In this document: positions 22,356-29,498 of the stretch, one piece after another
How positions within the stretch are numbered: position 1 is the first letter of the stretch
Layout: each line of letters opens with the position of its first letter
NCBI GenBank assembly: GCA_903908265.1
Contig: CAIVRI010000042.1
Span: 1 to 33,414, forward strand
Direction: 5' to 3'
Source of the DNA: an uncultured Pseudomonadota bacterium
Lineage (GTDB): Bacteria > Pseudomonadota > Gammaproteobacteria > Steroidobacterales > Steroidobacteraceae
Length of the DNA stretch: 33,414 nucleotides
Made by a program: the position numbers and the translations under genes
The notes under the pieces: generated by a model
The model's database searches: none
Seen by the model: only the letters and a program-made list of their open reading frames with translations
What the model was told of the DNA's origin: nothing

Positions 22356-23423
22356 TCAGGTCCAACCGGCCGACGGGGCCGTCAAGCCCAGCGTCTGGTC
22401 CCAGCCATACAGGCGATTCAGCCACTGTATGGCGCCACCAGCGGCACCCTTGGTGAGATTGTCAAGCACGCTCATCACGGCCAAGGATTGGCCGTCGGTG
22501 CTGGCGGATAGCTGTGCGTAGTTGCTGCCGATGATGTCCTTCATATGCGGCGCATCAGCCAGCACACGCACAAAAGGCTGATCGGCATAGAAACTAGCTA
22601 GCGCTTCACGCACGCCGGCACTGGAGATTGGCCGCAAGAGTCGGGCCTGCGTTGTGGCGTGGATGCCGCGCGCAAATGGACCAGAGTGCGGCACGAAGTG
22701 CAGTTGCGTGGTGCGGCCGGTGAGTCTCTCCACGATAGCGGCGACTTCTGGCGCATGGCGATGTGCTAACGCACCGTAACTGTACACATCGCTATGGCGA
22801 CGCGGATGGTGGGTCCCTTCGATGGGCGCACGGCCAGAGCCGGTACTGCCGGTGATGCCGCTGACATAGAACTCAGGTGCAACCAAGTCCAGTGCTACCA
22901 GAGGAACTAGGGCGAGCAGCATGGCGGTTGCGAAACAGCCTGGATGCGCAACGTGTGGCGTTGTGAGTGTGGGTAAATGCTCAGGTACTGCGCAGGTAAA
23001 CTCTTGCAAGCGACTGGGTGCCCCATGGGGGTGCTTATAGACGGCTTGGTACGCATCAGCGCTTGCGAAGCGATAGTCCGCAGAAATGTCCACCACGCGA
23101 GGTTTTGTGCCCGCGGTGGTAGCCACTGACAAAAGACGATCGATCAACGCAGCAGAAATGCCATGCGGGGCTGCTGCCAGTACGGCCAGATTCGGTGTGG
23201 CAGCGACCAACGACTCGGTGTCTTCTACAGACAGGTAATTGGTATCTGGATAGGCGACCGCCAGATGCGGAAAGGCCGCCGCCACCGGTTCGCCAGGTTT
23301 TGAGTCAGACAGAATGCCGGCAAGCTGCAGTTGCGGATGGCCGGCGATTAGGCGGAGTAATTCGCCGGCCACGTAGCCGGTACCGCCGAGTACCAGAGTC
23401 GGGATACGAGCCGTTCCACTCAC
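22356..23423 (-). CDS. argC: N-acetyl-gamma-glutamyl-phosphate reductase
   Basis: This 355-residue NADPH enzyme produces N-acetylglutamate semialdehyde. The Rossmann start VLGGTGYVAGELLRL (residues 11-25) is followed by VDISADYRF and the catalytic cysteine in AHPGCFATA (C163). ITGSTGSGR comes next, and HAPEV and NLTKGAAGGAIQ near the end are typical. It overlaps the upstream P-loop gene by 4 bp (ATGA). Confidence 0.94.
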   Translation of the reverse strand: MSGTARIPTLVLGGTGYVAGELLRLIAGHPQLQLAGILSDSKPGEPVAAAFPHLAVAYPDTNYLSVEDTESLVAATPNLAVLAAAPHGISAALIDRLLSVATTAGTKPRVVDISADYRFASADAYQAVYKHPHGAPSRLQEFTCAVPEHLPTLTTPHVAHPGCFATAMLLALVPLVALDLVAPEFYVSGITGSTGSGRAPIEGTHHPRRHSDVYSYGALAHRHAPEVAAIVERLTGRTTQLHFVPHSGPFARGIHATTQARLLRPISSAGVREALASFYADQPFVRVLADAPHMKDIIGSNYAQLSASTDGQSLAVMSVLDNLTKGAAGGAIQWLNRLYGWDQTLGLTAPSAGWT

Positions 23424-24493
23424 GTGGGCTTTACCGGAAATTTTTTCGCCAACCCGACCGTTGCGATCAAATGGTCGCCAAGTTCAGCGCCTGAGGTGAT
23501 GGCATTGATCGCGGTGACGTTTATCTGCTCTTGGATGATGTCGATTCCCACCTGGTTATCGGTCGAGGGGCCGGTGACCGCGGCAGGCTCGATGCCGAAG
23601 CGTTCGCGTAGCAACTTGACCCCGCCCCATGCTGCCACTGGGTCATTTGCTGAAAGGACGACGGCGGTGAGTGTGCTGCGGATATCTGCTGCAGAAAGAA
23701 TTGCCTCGACGCCATAGGCGCCGAGCAGACCATCGCCTAGCTCAAAGACGATCACGTCGGGTTGGTCTATGGCCATCGCAGTCAACATCGCACGCGTCAG
23801 CGCAGGACCCACGGCCGCGGTCGTCGTGCCGATGCCGAAGTCGGTGAAGATCATGGTCTTGCGAGCGCCCGAATCCTCAAACGCCAAAATATCGCGGCGT
23901 AAAGAGACGCCAGTTGCTTTGAATGCGTGCACGGCGAGGCCGCGGTGGCGCATACGGGCGATCATCGAGCACGCGGCAGCGGTCTTGCCGGCCTCCATGC
24001 AGGTGCCGGCGAGGGCGATGACCGGCACCCCCTGCGTGTCCACCGTCACATTGTGATCGAGTGGACGGTAGCCGATGCGGGCGGGCAGACCGATCCGTTC
24101 GCCTAGGTAGGGGAAGTGCAGCACCACACCCAAGACACGGCAATCAAATGGCCGGCCCTTGTCGGGATTGGCGGAATCGCACACGCCGAGGACACCACCG
24201 ATGTTGAGCATCTGAATGATGTCACCGGGCTTTAGTGATGCCGGCACATGTCCCGAATAGCCGAACAGCGCTTTGCGATGGCCCAGCGCGCCGACGACGA
24301 TGTCACCTTTGGTGACCTTCGCCATACGACCTGAGGTCAGTTCGAGGGTGTTGTAAGTGTTCTTGTTGGTGAGCACTTCGACCACCACGACGACGCCTTC
24401 TTCGCAGGGAATGTCGGCGGCAACGCGTAACTCGTGCTTCAGCCCGAGCGCTTGCGTAATGGAGGCGATTTTGTCGACGACGATGGACTTCAC
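23420..24493 (-). CDS. Uncharacterised P-loop protein in the arginine operon (DUF1611/DgcN-like)
   Basis: This 357-residue protein starts at GTG 24493, overlapping the argG stop (GTGA), and overlaps argC at its end. An N-terminal half (1-150) rich in beta strands contains VTKGDIVVGALGHRKALFGY and LKPGDIIQML. A P-loop domain follows with GTCMEAGKTAAA (163-174), FKATGVSLRRDI, FTDFGIGTTTAAVGPA and VFELGDGLLGAYGVEAIL. Walker A followed by KATG resembles BioD/MobB-class proteins and the C-terminal domain of DUF1611 proteins. From memory, the DUF1611 family includes DgcN, a D-glutamate N-acetyltransferase without a GNAT fold. Its place inside an arginine operon lacking argA suggests a role in making or handling N-acetylglutamate. 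That function is inferred, and the family assignment is by eye only. Confidence 0.6.
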   Translation of the reverse strand: MKSIVVDKIASITQALGLKHELRVAADIPCEEGVVVVVEVLTNKNTYNTLELTSGRMAKVTKGDIVVGALGHRKALFGYSGHVPASLKPGDIIQMLNIGGVLGVCDSANPDKGRPFDCRVLGVVLHFPYLGERIGLPARIGYRPLDHNVTVDTQGVPVIALAGTCMEAGKTAAACSMIARMRHRGLAVHAFKATGVSLRRDILAFEDSGARKTMIFTDFGIGTTTAAVGPALTRAMLTAMAIDQPDVIVFELGDGLLGAYGVEAILSAADIRSTLTAVVLSANDPVAAWGGVKLLRERFGIEPAAVTGPSTDNQVGIDIIQEQINVTAINAITSGAELGDHLIATVGLAKKFPVKPT

Positions 24494-25722
24494 GTTGTGA
24501 CTCCGGCCTGCTGGCCTGCACGGGTGTGGAACATGCCCGTTAGGGCTAACATTTTGGAATAGCCCAGCGCATCGGCAGGCGACCATTCGCCAGCCGCTTC
24601 ACCGTAAACTCCTTTGGAGGCAGCCATCAGCGACCAAGGCGACGTGACCCCCTCGACAAAGCAACTGCCGGGGCGAAACAGTACCTTCACCGTTCCGGTG
24701 ACGCGTGCCTGCGACGACACGAGCAGGGCTTCAATGTCACGGCAGACCGGATCCAGATGGTGCCCCTCATGCACGAGGTCGCCATAAGGGGCGGCCACTA
24801 GTTCTTTGACGCGCGATTGGCGCCCAGTGAGTACCAGTTTTTCCAGTTCGCGATGGGCGGTGATCAACACATCCGCAGCGGGGGCCTCGAAGGCCACGCG
24901 ACCTTTGGTGCCGATTACAGTGTCACCCAAGTGGATGCCGCGTCCGATCCCGTACGGTGACGCCAAGGTCTCGAGTTGCTCGATCAGTGTGACTGGATCT
25001 AATGCAACCCCATCGAGTGCGGTGGGTACGCCCTGCGTGAAGCCAATGGTATGTTGTTCAGGGGTCTTCGGCGTGGTGAAGGCGTCGCGAGTCAGCACCC
25101 AGGCGGAGTCGGGGATGCTGCCGTCGGAGGTAAGCGTTTCCTTGCCACCGATGGTCACGCCCCACAGCCCGCGATTGACTGAATAGGCTGCCCCATAGGA
25201 TGGGATCGGCAGCTGGCGCTCTTCGAGGAACGCCAGTTGCTCTGGGCGTTTGAAGGCACGATCACGCACCGGCGCGAGAATCTCCAGGCCCGGTGCGAGT
25301 GTGCGCAGTGCGACCTCAAAGCGCACCTGATCGTTGCCCGCCGCGGTGCAGCCATGGGCTACCGAGGTGGATCCGAGGGATTTCGCCATCTCGGCGATCA
25401 TCTGGGCCTGCAGTACCCGTTCGGCGCCGACGCAGAATGGATACATCTGGCCGCGACGGGCATTGCCGATGAGTAGATAGCGCAGCACACGATCGAAGTA
25501 CGGACCCTTGGCGGCGACGATGTGGTGCTCGATCGCGCCCAATGCTTTGGCGCGTACGGCCAGCATCGCCGCAGCGTCAGCATCGATACCGCCGGTATCG
25601 ACGGTGACGGTGATTACGGGGCGTCCATAGGTCTCTTTGAGCCAAGGCACGCAGAAGGACGTATCAAGACCGCCGGAAAAAGCGAGCAGGATCGGTGTAG
25701 TGCCTGGATTTGTCGTGGGCAT
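24490..25722 (-). CDS. argG: Argininosuccinate synthase
   Basis: This 410-residue enzyme condenses citrulline and aspartate using ATP. The PP-loop LAFSGGLDTSFC (SGGLDTS at 16-22) is diagnostic. SVAHGCTAAGNDQVRFE and YSVNRGLWGVTIGGKE also match. Arginine operons with the acetylated route deliver free citrulline here only after deacetylation of N-acetylcitrulline. It lies 11 bp after argR and overlaps the P-loop gene. Confidence 0.96.
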   Translation of the reverse strand: MPTTNPGTTPILLAFSGGLDTSFCVPWLKETYGRPVITVTVDTGGIDADAAAMLAVRAKALGAIEHHIVAAKGPYFDRVLRYLLIGNARRGQMYPFCVGAERVLQAQMIAEMAKSLGSTSVAHGCTAAGNDQVRFEVALRTLAPGLEILAPVRDRAFKRPEQLAFLEERQLPIPSYGAAYSVNRGLWGVTIGGKETLTSDGSIPDSAWVLTRDAFTTPKTPEQHTIGFTQGVPTALDGVALDPVTLIEQLETLASPYGIGRGIHLGDTVIGTKGRVAFEAPAADVLITAHRELEKLVLTGRQSRVKELVAAPYGDLVHEGHHLDPVCRDIEALLVSSQARVTGTVKVLFRPGSCFVEGVTSPWSLMAASKGVYGEAAGEWSPADALGYSKMLALTGMFHTRAGQQAGVTT

Positions 25723-25733
25723 AAAGGCGGCCT

Positions 25734-26177
25734 CTAGCGGCGAGCGAGTGAATGGAGTCGATCGATGAACGCGCGCTGGCCGGCCTCGTCGAGGTTGGCG
25801 ACGAACACGGTGTCATCACCTGAAATGGTGCCAACGACCTCCGGCCAACGCGCCTGATCGATCGCGAGCGCGACGGATTGCGCTGACCCGACCGTGGTTC
25901 TAACGACCGTGAGATTGGGCCCCGCCGTTAGTGCGGCAACCACGAAGGCGGCGACGGCACTGAATGCGGCCGCGGGAGCGGGCGTTTCGCCGGGCAAGAC
26001 GTACCGATCGCCGACTTTGGCTACACCCAAGTCACGTAGGTCCCGGCTCACGCTAGATTGCGTGACCGCATAGCCGGCCTGCTGCAGACGGCGGACCAAG
26101 TCCGCCTGTCGGCCAACCAAACCCTCGCGCACGATGCGCAGTAGCGCCTCGCGCCGTTCTTCGTGAGCGCGATGCAT
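25734..26177 (-). CDS. argR: Arginine repressor
   Basis: This 147-residue ArgR has an N-terminal winged helix (ALLRIVREGLVGRQADLVRRLQQ...VTQSSVSRDLRDLGVAKV, recognition helix with SSVSRDL). The C-terminal arginine-sensing/trimerisation domain (TVVRTTVGSAQSVALAIDQ, VVGTISGDDTVFVA with the GTISGDDT arginine-site motif) follows a short Ala-rich linker. I chose the ATG at 26177 because an upstream in-frame ATG (26207) sits inside an ARG box. There is no good ribosome site before it, so translation may use a short or leaderless 5' end. It is the first gene of the operon, with tandem ARG boxes just upstream, so it should repress itself and all downstream arginine genes when arginine is plentiful. 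Confidence 0.92.
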   Translation of the reverse strand: MHRAHEERREALLRIVREGLVGRQADLVRRLQQAGYAVTQSSVSRDLRDLGVAKVGDRYVLPGETPAPAAAFSAVAAFVVAALTAGPNLTVVRTTVGSAQSVALAIDQARWPEVVGTISGDDTVFVANLDEAGQRAFIDRLHSLARR

Positions 26178-26200
26178 GCCGGGGCTGTGAAAGCTAAGGT

Positions 26201-26239
26201 TTTGCATAAAGTTGCAACATAGTTGCATAAATATGCCAA
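26201..26239 (-). promoter_or_regulatory. Tandem ARG boxes (ArgR operator)
   Basis: There are two 18-bp boxes at 26201-26218 (core TGCATAAAGTTGCA) and 26222-26239 (core TGCATAAATATGCC). They are separated by exactly 3 bp, giving centres 21 bp apart, the spacing of E. coli ArgR operators. The second is nearly symmetric (GCATA-AA-TATGC). They lie 24-62 bp ahead of the argR ATG, where the promoter must be. ArgR hexamers bind such pairs. Recognised by eye. Confidence 0.75.
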
Positions 26240-26250
26240 TGTGACAAGGC

Positions 26251-27027
26251 CTAAGGCGGTGGTATGTCCTGGGCCTCATCCAATGTCACGAGCACTCGTT
26301 CGGTCGGGATGCCGGTGGGTCCGTAGCTGGTCTCCTCGACCCAGCCCCCTCCGCTGTGCTGCAGGACGCAGACGGTGGTGGAGCGTGTGCCATAGTCGGG
26401 CTGCACGATAAAGGCGGGTGACAGTCGGCGTTCGAGGGCAATTGGTAAGCCGGTGCTCGGCAAGAGAGCGTCCGGCGTCTCGCGACGGTCCAGTAACGTC
26501 TCTCTCAAGCCCTTGGCATCACAGCCCGCTGCAAGACTGCGGCGCAAGGCGTCCGTGCCCGCAATTGCTTTGGGCCAAAGGCTGTCGTGGGCGCCATTGC
26601 CGAGCGCGTGGTAACCCGGCGTGAGGCGATGGATGCCCTCTGGATTTTGGTTTGAGTGCAGCCAGACCCCTGACCGATCACCCAAGAGTAGGTTGTAGCC
26701 GGCATAGCGAGTTGCTACCGACTGTAGCGAAGTGAGAAACGCCAGCGGCGACTGCGCAGAGGCAAGGTAGGCAGGAATCAGTTCGCCGCGTGACGGGGCT
26801 TGTGGCGGTGCCGTGTAGCCACGCAGGTTGGTGACGACACCAAAGCGCCCTTGCCGATCGACGGCAAACCAAGTGCCGCCGGCTTCTAGGTCTTGTCCGG
26901 CTAGTAGGGCGGGCTGTTGCCACCAGCTAAGCGCTCGGGTACGTCGCAGGTGAAACTCATCGCGATTGCCCACCAGCACGAGTCGCTCAGGTTCGCTCTC
27001 GGACAGTCTCAGCACGACTAGGCACAT
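26251..27027 (-). CDS. NRDE-family protein (TANGO2 homologue)
   Basis: This 258-residue protein starts MCLVVL and carries the family-defining LVGNRDEFHLRRT (NRDE at about 21-24). Also typical are LAGQDLEAGGTWFAVDRQGRFGVVTNLRG and GYNLLLGDRSGVW. The invariant Cys2 suggests an N-terminal nucleophile arrangement, though the biochemical role of the family is unsettled (haem handling and lipid links are proposed for eukaryotic TANGO2). Its stop is 12 bp from the ARG boxes, so read-through into the arginine operon is possible. Confidence 0.88.
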   Translation of the reverse strand: MCLVVLRLSESEPERLVLVGNRDEFHLRRTRALSWWQQPALLAGQDLEAGGTWFAVDRQGRFGVVTNLRGYTAPPQAPSRGELIPAYLASAQSPLAFLTSLQSVATRYAGYNLLLGDRSGVWLHSNQNPEGIHRLTPGYHALGNGAHDSLWPKAIAGTDALRRSLAAGCDAKGLRETLLDRRETPDALLPSTGLPIALERRLSPAFIVQPDYGTRSTTVCVLQHSGGGWVEETSYGPTGIPTERVLVTLDEAQDIPPP

Positions 27028-27117
27028 CGCTCAGGCCAGCCCGGCCGCGCATAGATTGCGATCGCTGTGCACGGGCCGCAGGACGTGAACTTGCGGTGCA
27101 GTCAGACCCCGTGGCGT

Positions 27118-27131
27118 CCTGCATATGCAGG
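27118..27131. repeat. 14-bp perfect palindrome between nudC and the NRDE gene
   Basis: CCTGCATATGCAGG is perfectly self-complementary and sits in the 119-bp gap between two minus-strand genes, 16 bp past the nudC stop. It could be an operator or a chance palindrome. Nothing else is recognisable in this gap. Confidence 0.3.
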
Positions 27132-27146
27132 CGGTATCCGTACGCG

Positions 27147-28073
27147 TCACGACCGCATCGGCCACGGTGGCCCAGTGCGTAGCGATGAACCGGTTTGCGT
27201 GTAGAACCAGTCCTCTATTAAGCGAAACGAAATCGAGCTAGAGGGTGGTAAGAGAACGGCGCCTGAACCGATGTCCTGAATGGAAAAGAAACGTGCATCT
27301 TCCAACTCCCCATCGGGGCATAGCACCGTGCTTGTAGTCGCTCGCGCCTGGAAACCCAGCATGAGCGACGACGGAAACGGCCACGGTTGGGAGGAGCGAT
27401 AACGGACCTGGTCGACCTCAATGCCCGTTTCTTCGCGGACCTCGCGCACGACGGCGTCCTCTAGGCTTTCACCGGGCTCTACGAATCCCGCGATCGTGGA
27501 ATACCGACCCGTAGGCCAATTGGCCTGCCGGCCAAGAAGGGCGCGATCCCCATCCACCGCCAGAACGATGATGGCCGGGTCGATGCGTGGAAAAGCCGCA
27601 TGACCACAGCCAGCGCAGCGCATGACGTGGCCCCCGTCTCCGGCCACCGTCAGTTCCCCACAAGCGCCGCAGTAGCGATGGCGGGAACGCCAGTAGAACA
27701 AGGCACGGGCGTAGGCCAGCAATCCGGCCTCATCCGGTGGCAATAGGCCGCCGATGCCGCGCAGGTCAGCGAATCGGTGCGCGTCTCCCAGAGCTGGCAC
27801 CTCGGTACCGTCCGCTTCGATGGCAAAGACCGGGTGCCCGCGAAAATGCCCCAGAAAGATCCCCTCGGGATCGCTCGCGCTGTCCGGTCGTGTCCTCAAA
27901 AGGGCGGCATTGGGCGCGTCGCCGACGGTCACCAGACTTTGCAGACTCCAGACTAAAAGCCACCGCGCCAGCGGATCGGCACGCCACATGGCCAATTGGG
28001 CCGCATCGGCGCGGACACTACTGGCCCGATCGACGTAGGGACCGGCGTAAATATTGGGGTTCTGGGCTGTCAT
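27147..28073 (-). CDS. nudC: NADH pyrophosphatase NudC
   Basis: This 308-residue protein has an N-terminal NUDIX-like domain (NIYAGPYVDRASSVRAD onward), a zinc ribbon (YCGACGELT, RCAGCGHAAFPR) and the Nudix box GFVEPGESLEDAVVREVREETG. A SQPWPFPSSLMLGF motif, specific to NudC, follows. NudC hydrolyses NAD(H) and removes NAD caps from RNA. I took the start at 28073 because homology begins there. This makes its first 56 bp overlap the 3' end of the upstream FlhC-like gene, so the two are probably co-transcribed. Confidence 0.93.
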   Translation of the reverse strand: MTAQNPNIYAGPYVDRASSVRADAAQLAMWRADPLARWLLVWSLQSLVTVGDAPNAALLRTRPDSASDPEGIFLGHFRGHPVFAIEADGTEVPALGDAHRFADLRGIGGLLPPDEAGLLAYARALFYWRSRHRYCGACGELTVAGDGGHVMRCAGCGHAAFPRIDPAIIVLAVDGDRALLGRQANWPTGRYSTIAGFVEPGESLEDAVVREVREETGIEVDQVRYRSSQPWPFPSSLMLGFQARATTSTVLCPDGELEDARFFSIQDIGSGAVLLPPSSSISFRLIEDWFYTQTGSSLRTGPPWPMRS

Positions 28074-28686
28074 GGCGGTTGTCCGCCGGGATTCTAACGC
28101 GGCCGGTGGCAAGGGGCGTGGCCAACGCGGCAGGATTACTGCTGCCGCCCCATTCGTCTTCGCACAAAGGGCAATGCGGCGGCATTCGCCGTTGTGTGTC
28201 GATGATCGTAAAGGCACTACAGGCGCCACAGCAGCCCGGACGTAGATCGGTGCCGCGTTGCAACGCCTCCAGCAGGTAGGCCCCGTGCTCGAAGGTAATC
28301 CCAACGCCGAGGCCCAGTTGTAGGTACGTTTCGTAGGCCTCGCAGAAGAGTTCGGCCCACGCGGGGGAGGGGCCGGCGGGACCGACCCGCGCCGTGTCAG
28401 CCCGGAACAGACCGAGCAGCGCGTAGAGCCCGCCTAAGGCAGCGGCCTGACGCCGCAGGTCTGCGTTGCGCAGGAAAAAAGCGGACTGCCGCGGCGGCTT
28501 GCCGCGGTGGCGTCGGGCCATCGCCCCCGCATCGCAGACATATTGACGGTGCAGTTTGCGCACCCGGTCCGCCGTTAGACCCGTCCAGGACTGGATTGTG
28601 GCCGTTCGTGCCTCGTGCCGAATCATGCGCATGGCAAGGTCGAGGCGGAGTTGATCTCGGTGGTAGCGGTCGTCGGTGATGCGCAT
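28018..28686 (-). CDS. FlhC-like transcriptional regulator (orphan)
   Basis: This 222-residue protein resembles FlhC of the FlhDC flagellar master regulator. Its N-terminal helix-turn-helix region (RDQLRLDLAMRMI...TATIQSWTGLTADRVRKLHRQY, 11-50) aligns with FlhC's. A helical middle (FCEAYETYLQLG) precedes a four-cysteine zinc site, CCGAC (152-156) and CPLC (172-175), spaced C-x2-C-x15-C-x2-C much as in FlhC. No flhD or flagellar genes are near. It overlaps nudC and is divergent from an unknown gene across 73 bp. DNA binding is likely; the target is unknown. The tail past residue 190 is divergent and may not be conserved. Confidence 0.75.
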   Translation of the reverse strand: MRITDDRYHRDQLRLDLAMRMIRHEARTATIQSWTGLTADRVRKLHRQYVCDAGAMARRHRGKPPRQSAFFLRNADLRRQAAALGGLYALLGLFRADTARVGPAGPSPAWAELFCEAYETYLQLGLGVGITFEHGAYLLEALQRGTDLRPGCCGACSAFTIIDTQRRMPPHCPLCEDEWGGSSNPAALATPLATGRVRIPADNRHDSPEPQYLRRSLRRSGQ

Positions 28687-28709
28687 GAGGGGGCTATGCC
28701 TAAGTGTTT

Positions 28710-28731
28710 TTTTGGTAGTATCTAACCAAAA
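28710..28731. promoter_or_regulatory. Inverted repeat in the divergent FlhC-like promoter region
   Basis: TTTTGGT and ACCAAAA (7-bp arms, 8-base spacer) lie between the divergent starts at 28686 and 28760 in an AT-rich stretch. The centre TAGTATCTA could include a -10 element. It is a candidate operator shared by both genes. Confidence 0.4.
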
Positions 28732-28759
28732 TCAAACAACAGCAAGAGGGCGGAACCAC

Positions 28760-29440
28760 ATGGACGGAGACTTTTTGCCAACGCGGACTGGGGCCGCTCG
28801 TGAGCTGCCAACGGCCCGTCGGCCGGTATTGGAACCGTCACTGATCGAGGCGGTTTGTGCTGCAAACGCCGCTTTTCTCGATGAGCTTGCCTCGACGGCA
28901 GGCTGCGCCGGGGCTTTAGGTGGTTTGCTGCCTGCACCGGTGATGGCAACGCTCGTCGGCCTGGATGGAAGCGAACGCCGTCGGGCGGCGGCGGTGCCCT
29001 TTACCCTGTTCTCGCTGCGGTTTGCTGACGCCCCGTATTGGCGCAGCCTGATTGACGCGCCCCCCACGCTGTCGCGTCGCGCGCTGCAGGGGGAAGGAGT
29101 TGCGCGTACGGCGATATTTCTAGCCTGGCACCTCGTACAGGCGCGTCCGGCTACCGCTGGCCTCGCCATGGGCATGTCTGTGGAGGTCTCGGCCCTTTAC
29201 CGAGCGCTGCCTTTGTCACAATTGGAGAGACTGGGGTCCCCCTGCTCTGCTGTCCTGGCGCCACGTTGGCCCACGCATGGACCTTTCTGGGCGCGCCTTC
29301 TTGCTGCTGCACGCTCTCGGGCGGCGCAGGAACGCGCCCGTTTCTTCGGTATGCAGCTCCTGGCTGGCGAATGCCTAGCCGACGCGCCAGCGCGCCCGGT
29401 GGTACGCTTGTCATCTAGGCGCCCTGTTCGCCTCAGTTGA
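28760..29440 (+). CDS. Hypothetical protein divergent from the FlhC-like gene
   Basis: I do not recognise this 226-residue soluble protein. It has an ordered middle (about 30-175) with a helical pattern: SLIEAVCAANAAFLDELA, then a VPFTLFSLRFADAPYWRSL segment and a second helical stretch with AIFLAWHLVQA. The tail is Arg-rich. There is no signal peptide or clear transmembrane segment. AAGAGGG lies about 9 bases before the ATG, which is why I prefer 28760 to the longer frame from 28676. The shared divergent promoter region suggests it may be a target or partner of the FlhC-like regulator. Confidence 0.65.
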   Translation: MDGDFLPTRTGAARELPTARRPVLEPSLIEAVCAANAAFLDELASTAGCAGALGGLLPAPVMATLVGLDGSERRRAAAVPFTLFSLRFADAPYWRSLIDAPPTLSRRALQGEGVARTAIFLAWHLVQARPATAGLAMGMSVEVSALYRALPLSQLERLGSPCSAVLAPRWPTHGPFWARLLAAARSRAAQERARFFGMQLLAGECLADAPARPVVRLSSRRPVRLS

Positions 29441-29448
29441 ACACCGCG

Positions 29449-29472
29449 AGTCCGCGCCGTACGCTGCGGACT
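29449..29472 (+). terminator. Hairpin before the ABC transporter genes
   Basis: AGTCCGC/GCGGACT forms a 7-bp stem with a 10-base loop 9 bp past the hypothetical gene. It is followed by TGCCTT, not a true T-run. It is probably a weak terminator separating the two units, and a TTG that could start the next frame sits at its edge. Confidence 0.4.
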
Positions 29473-29498
29473 TGCCTTACACACCGAGTGCGTCGGTG

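Noticed and set aside
27028-27146. Possible RNA gene in the gap between nudC and the NRDE gene
   Set aside because: A few short stems can be drawn, but there is no tRNA-like fold, promoter or terminator; only the palindrome stands out.
29472-29498. TTG start for the ABC ATPase
   Set aside because: The TTG lies in a hairpin, has no ribosome site, and the extra nine residues are not family-like; the ATG at 29499 fits better.
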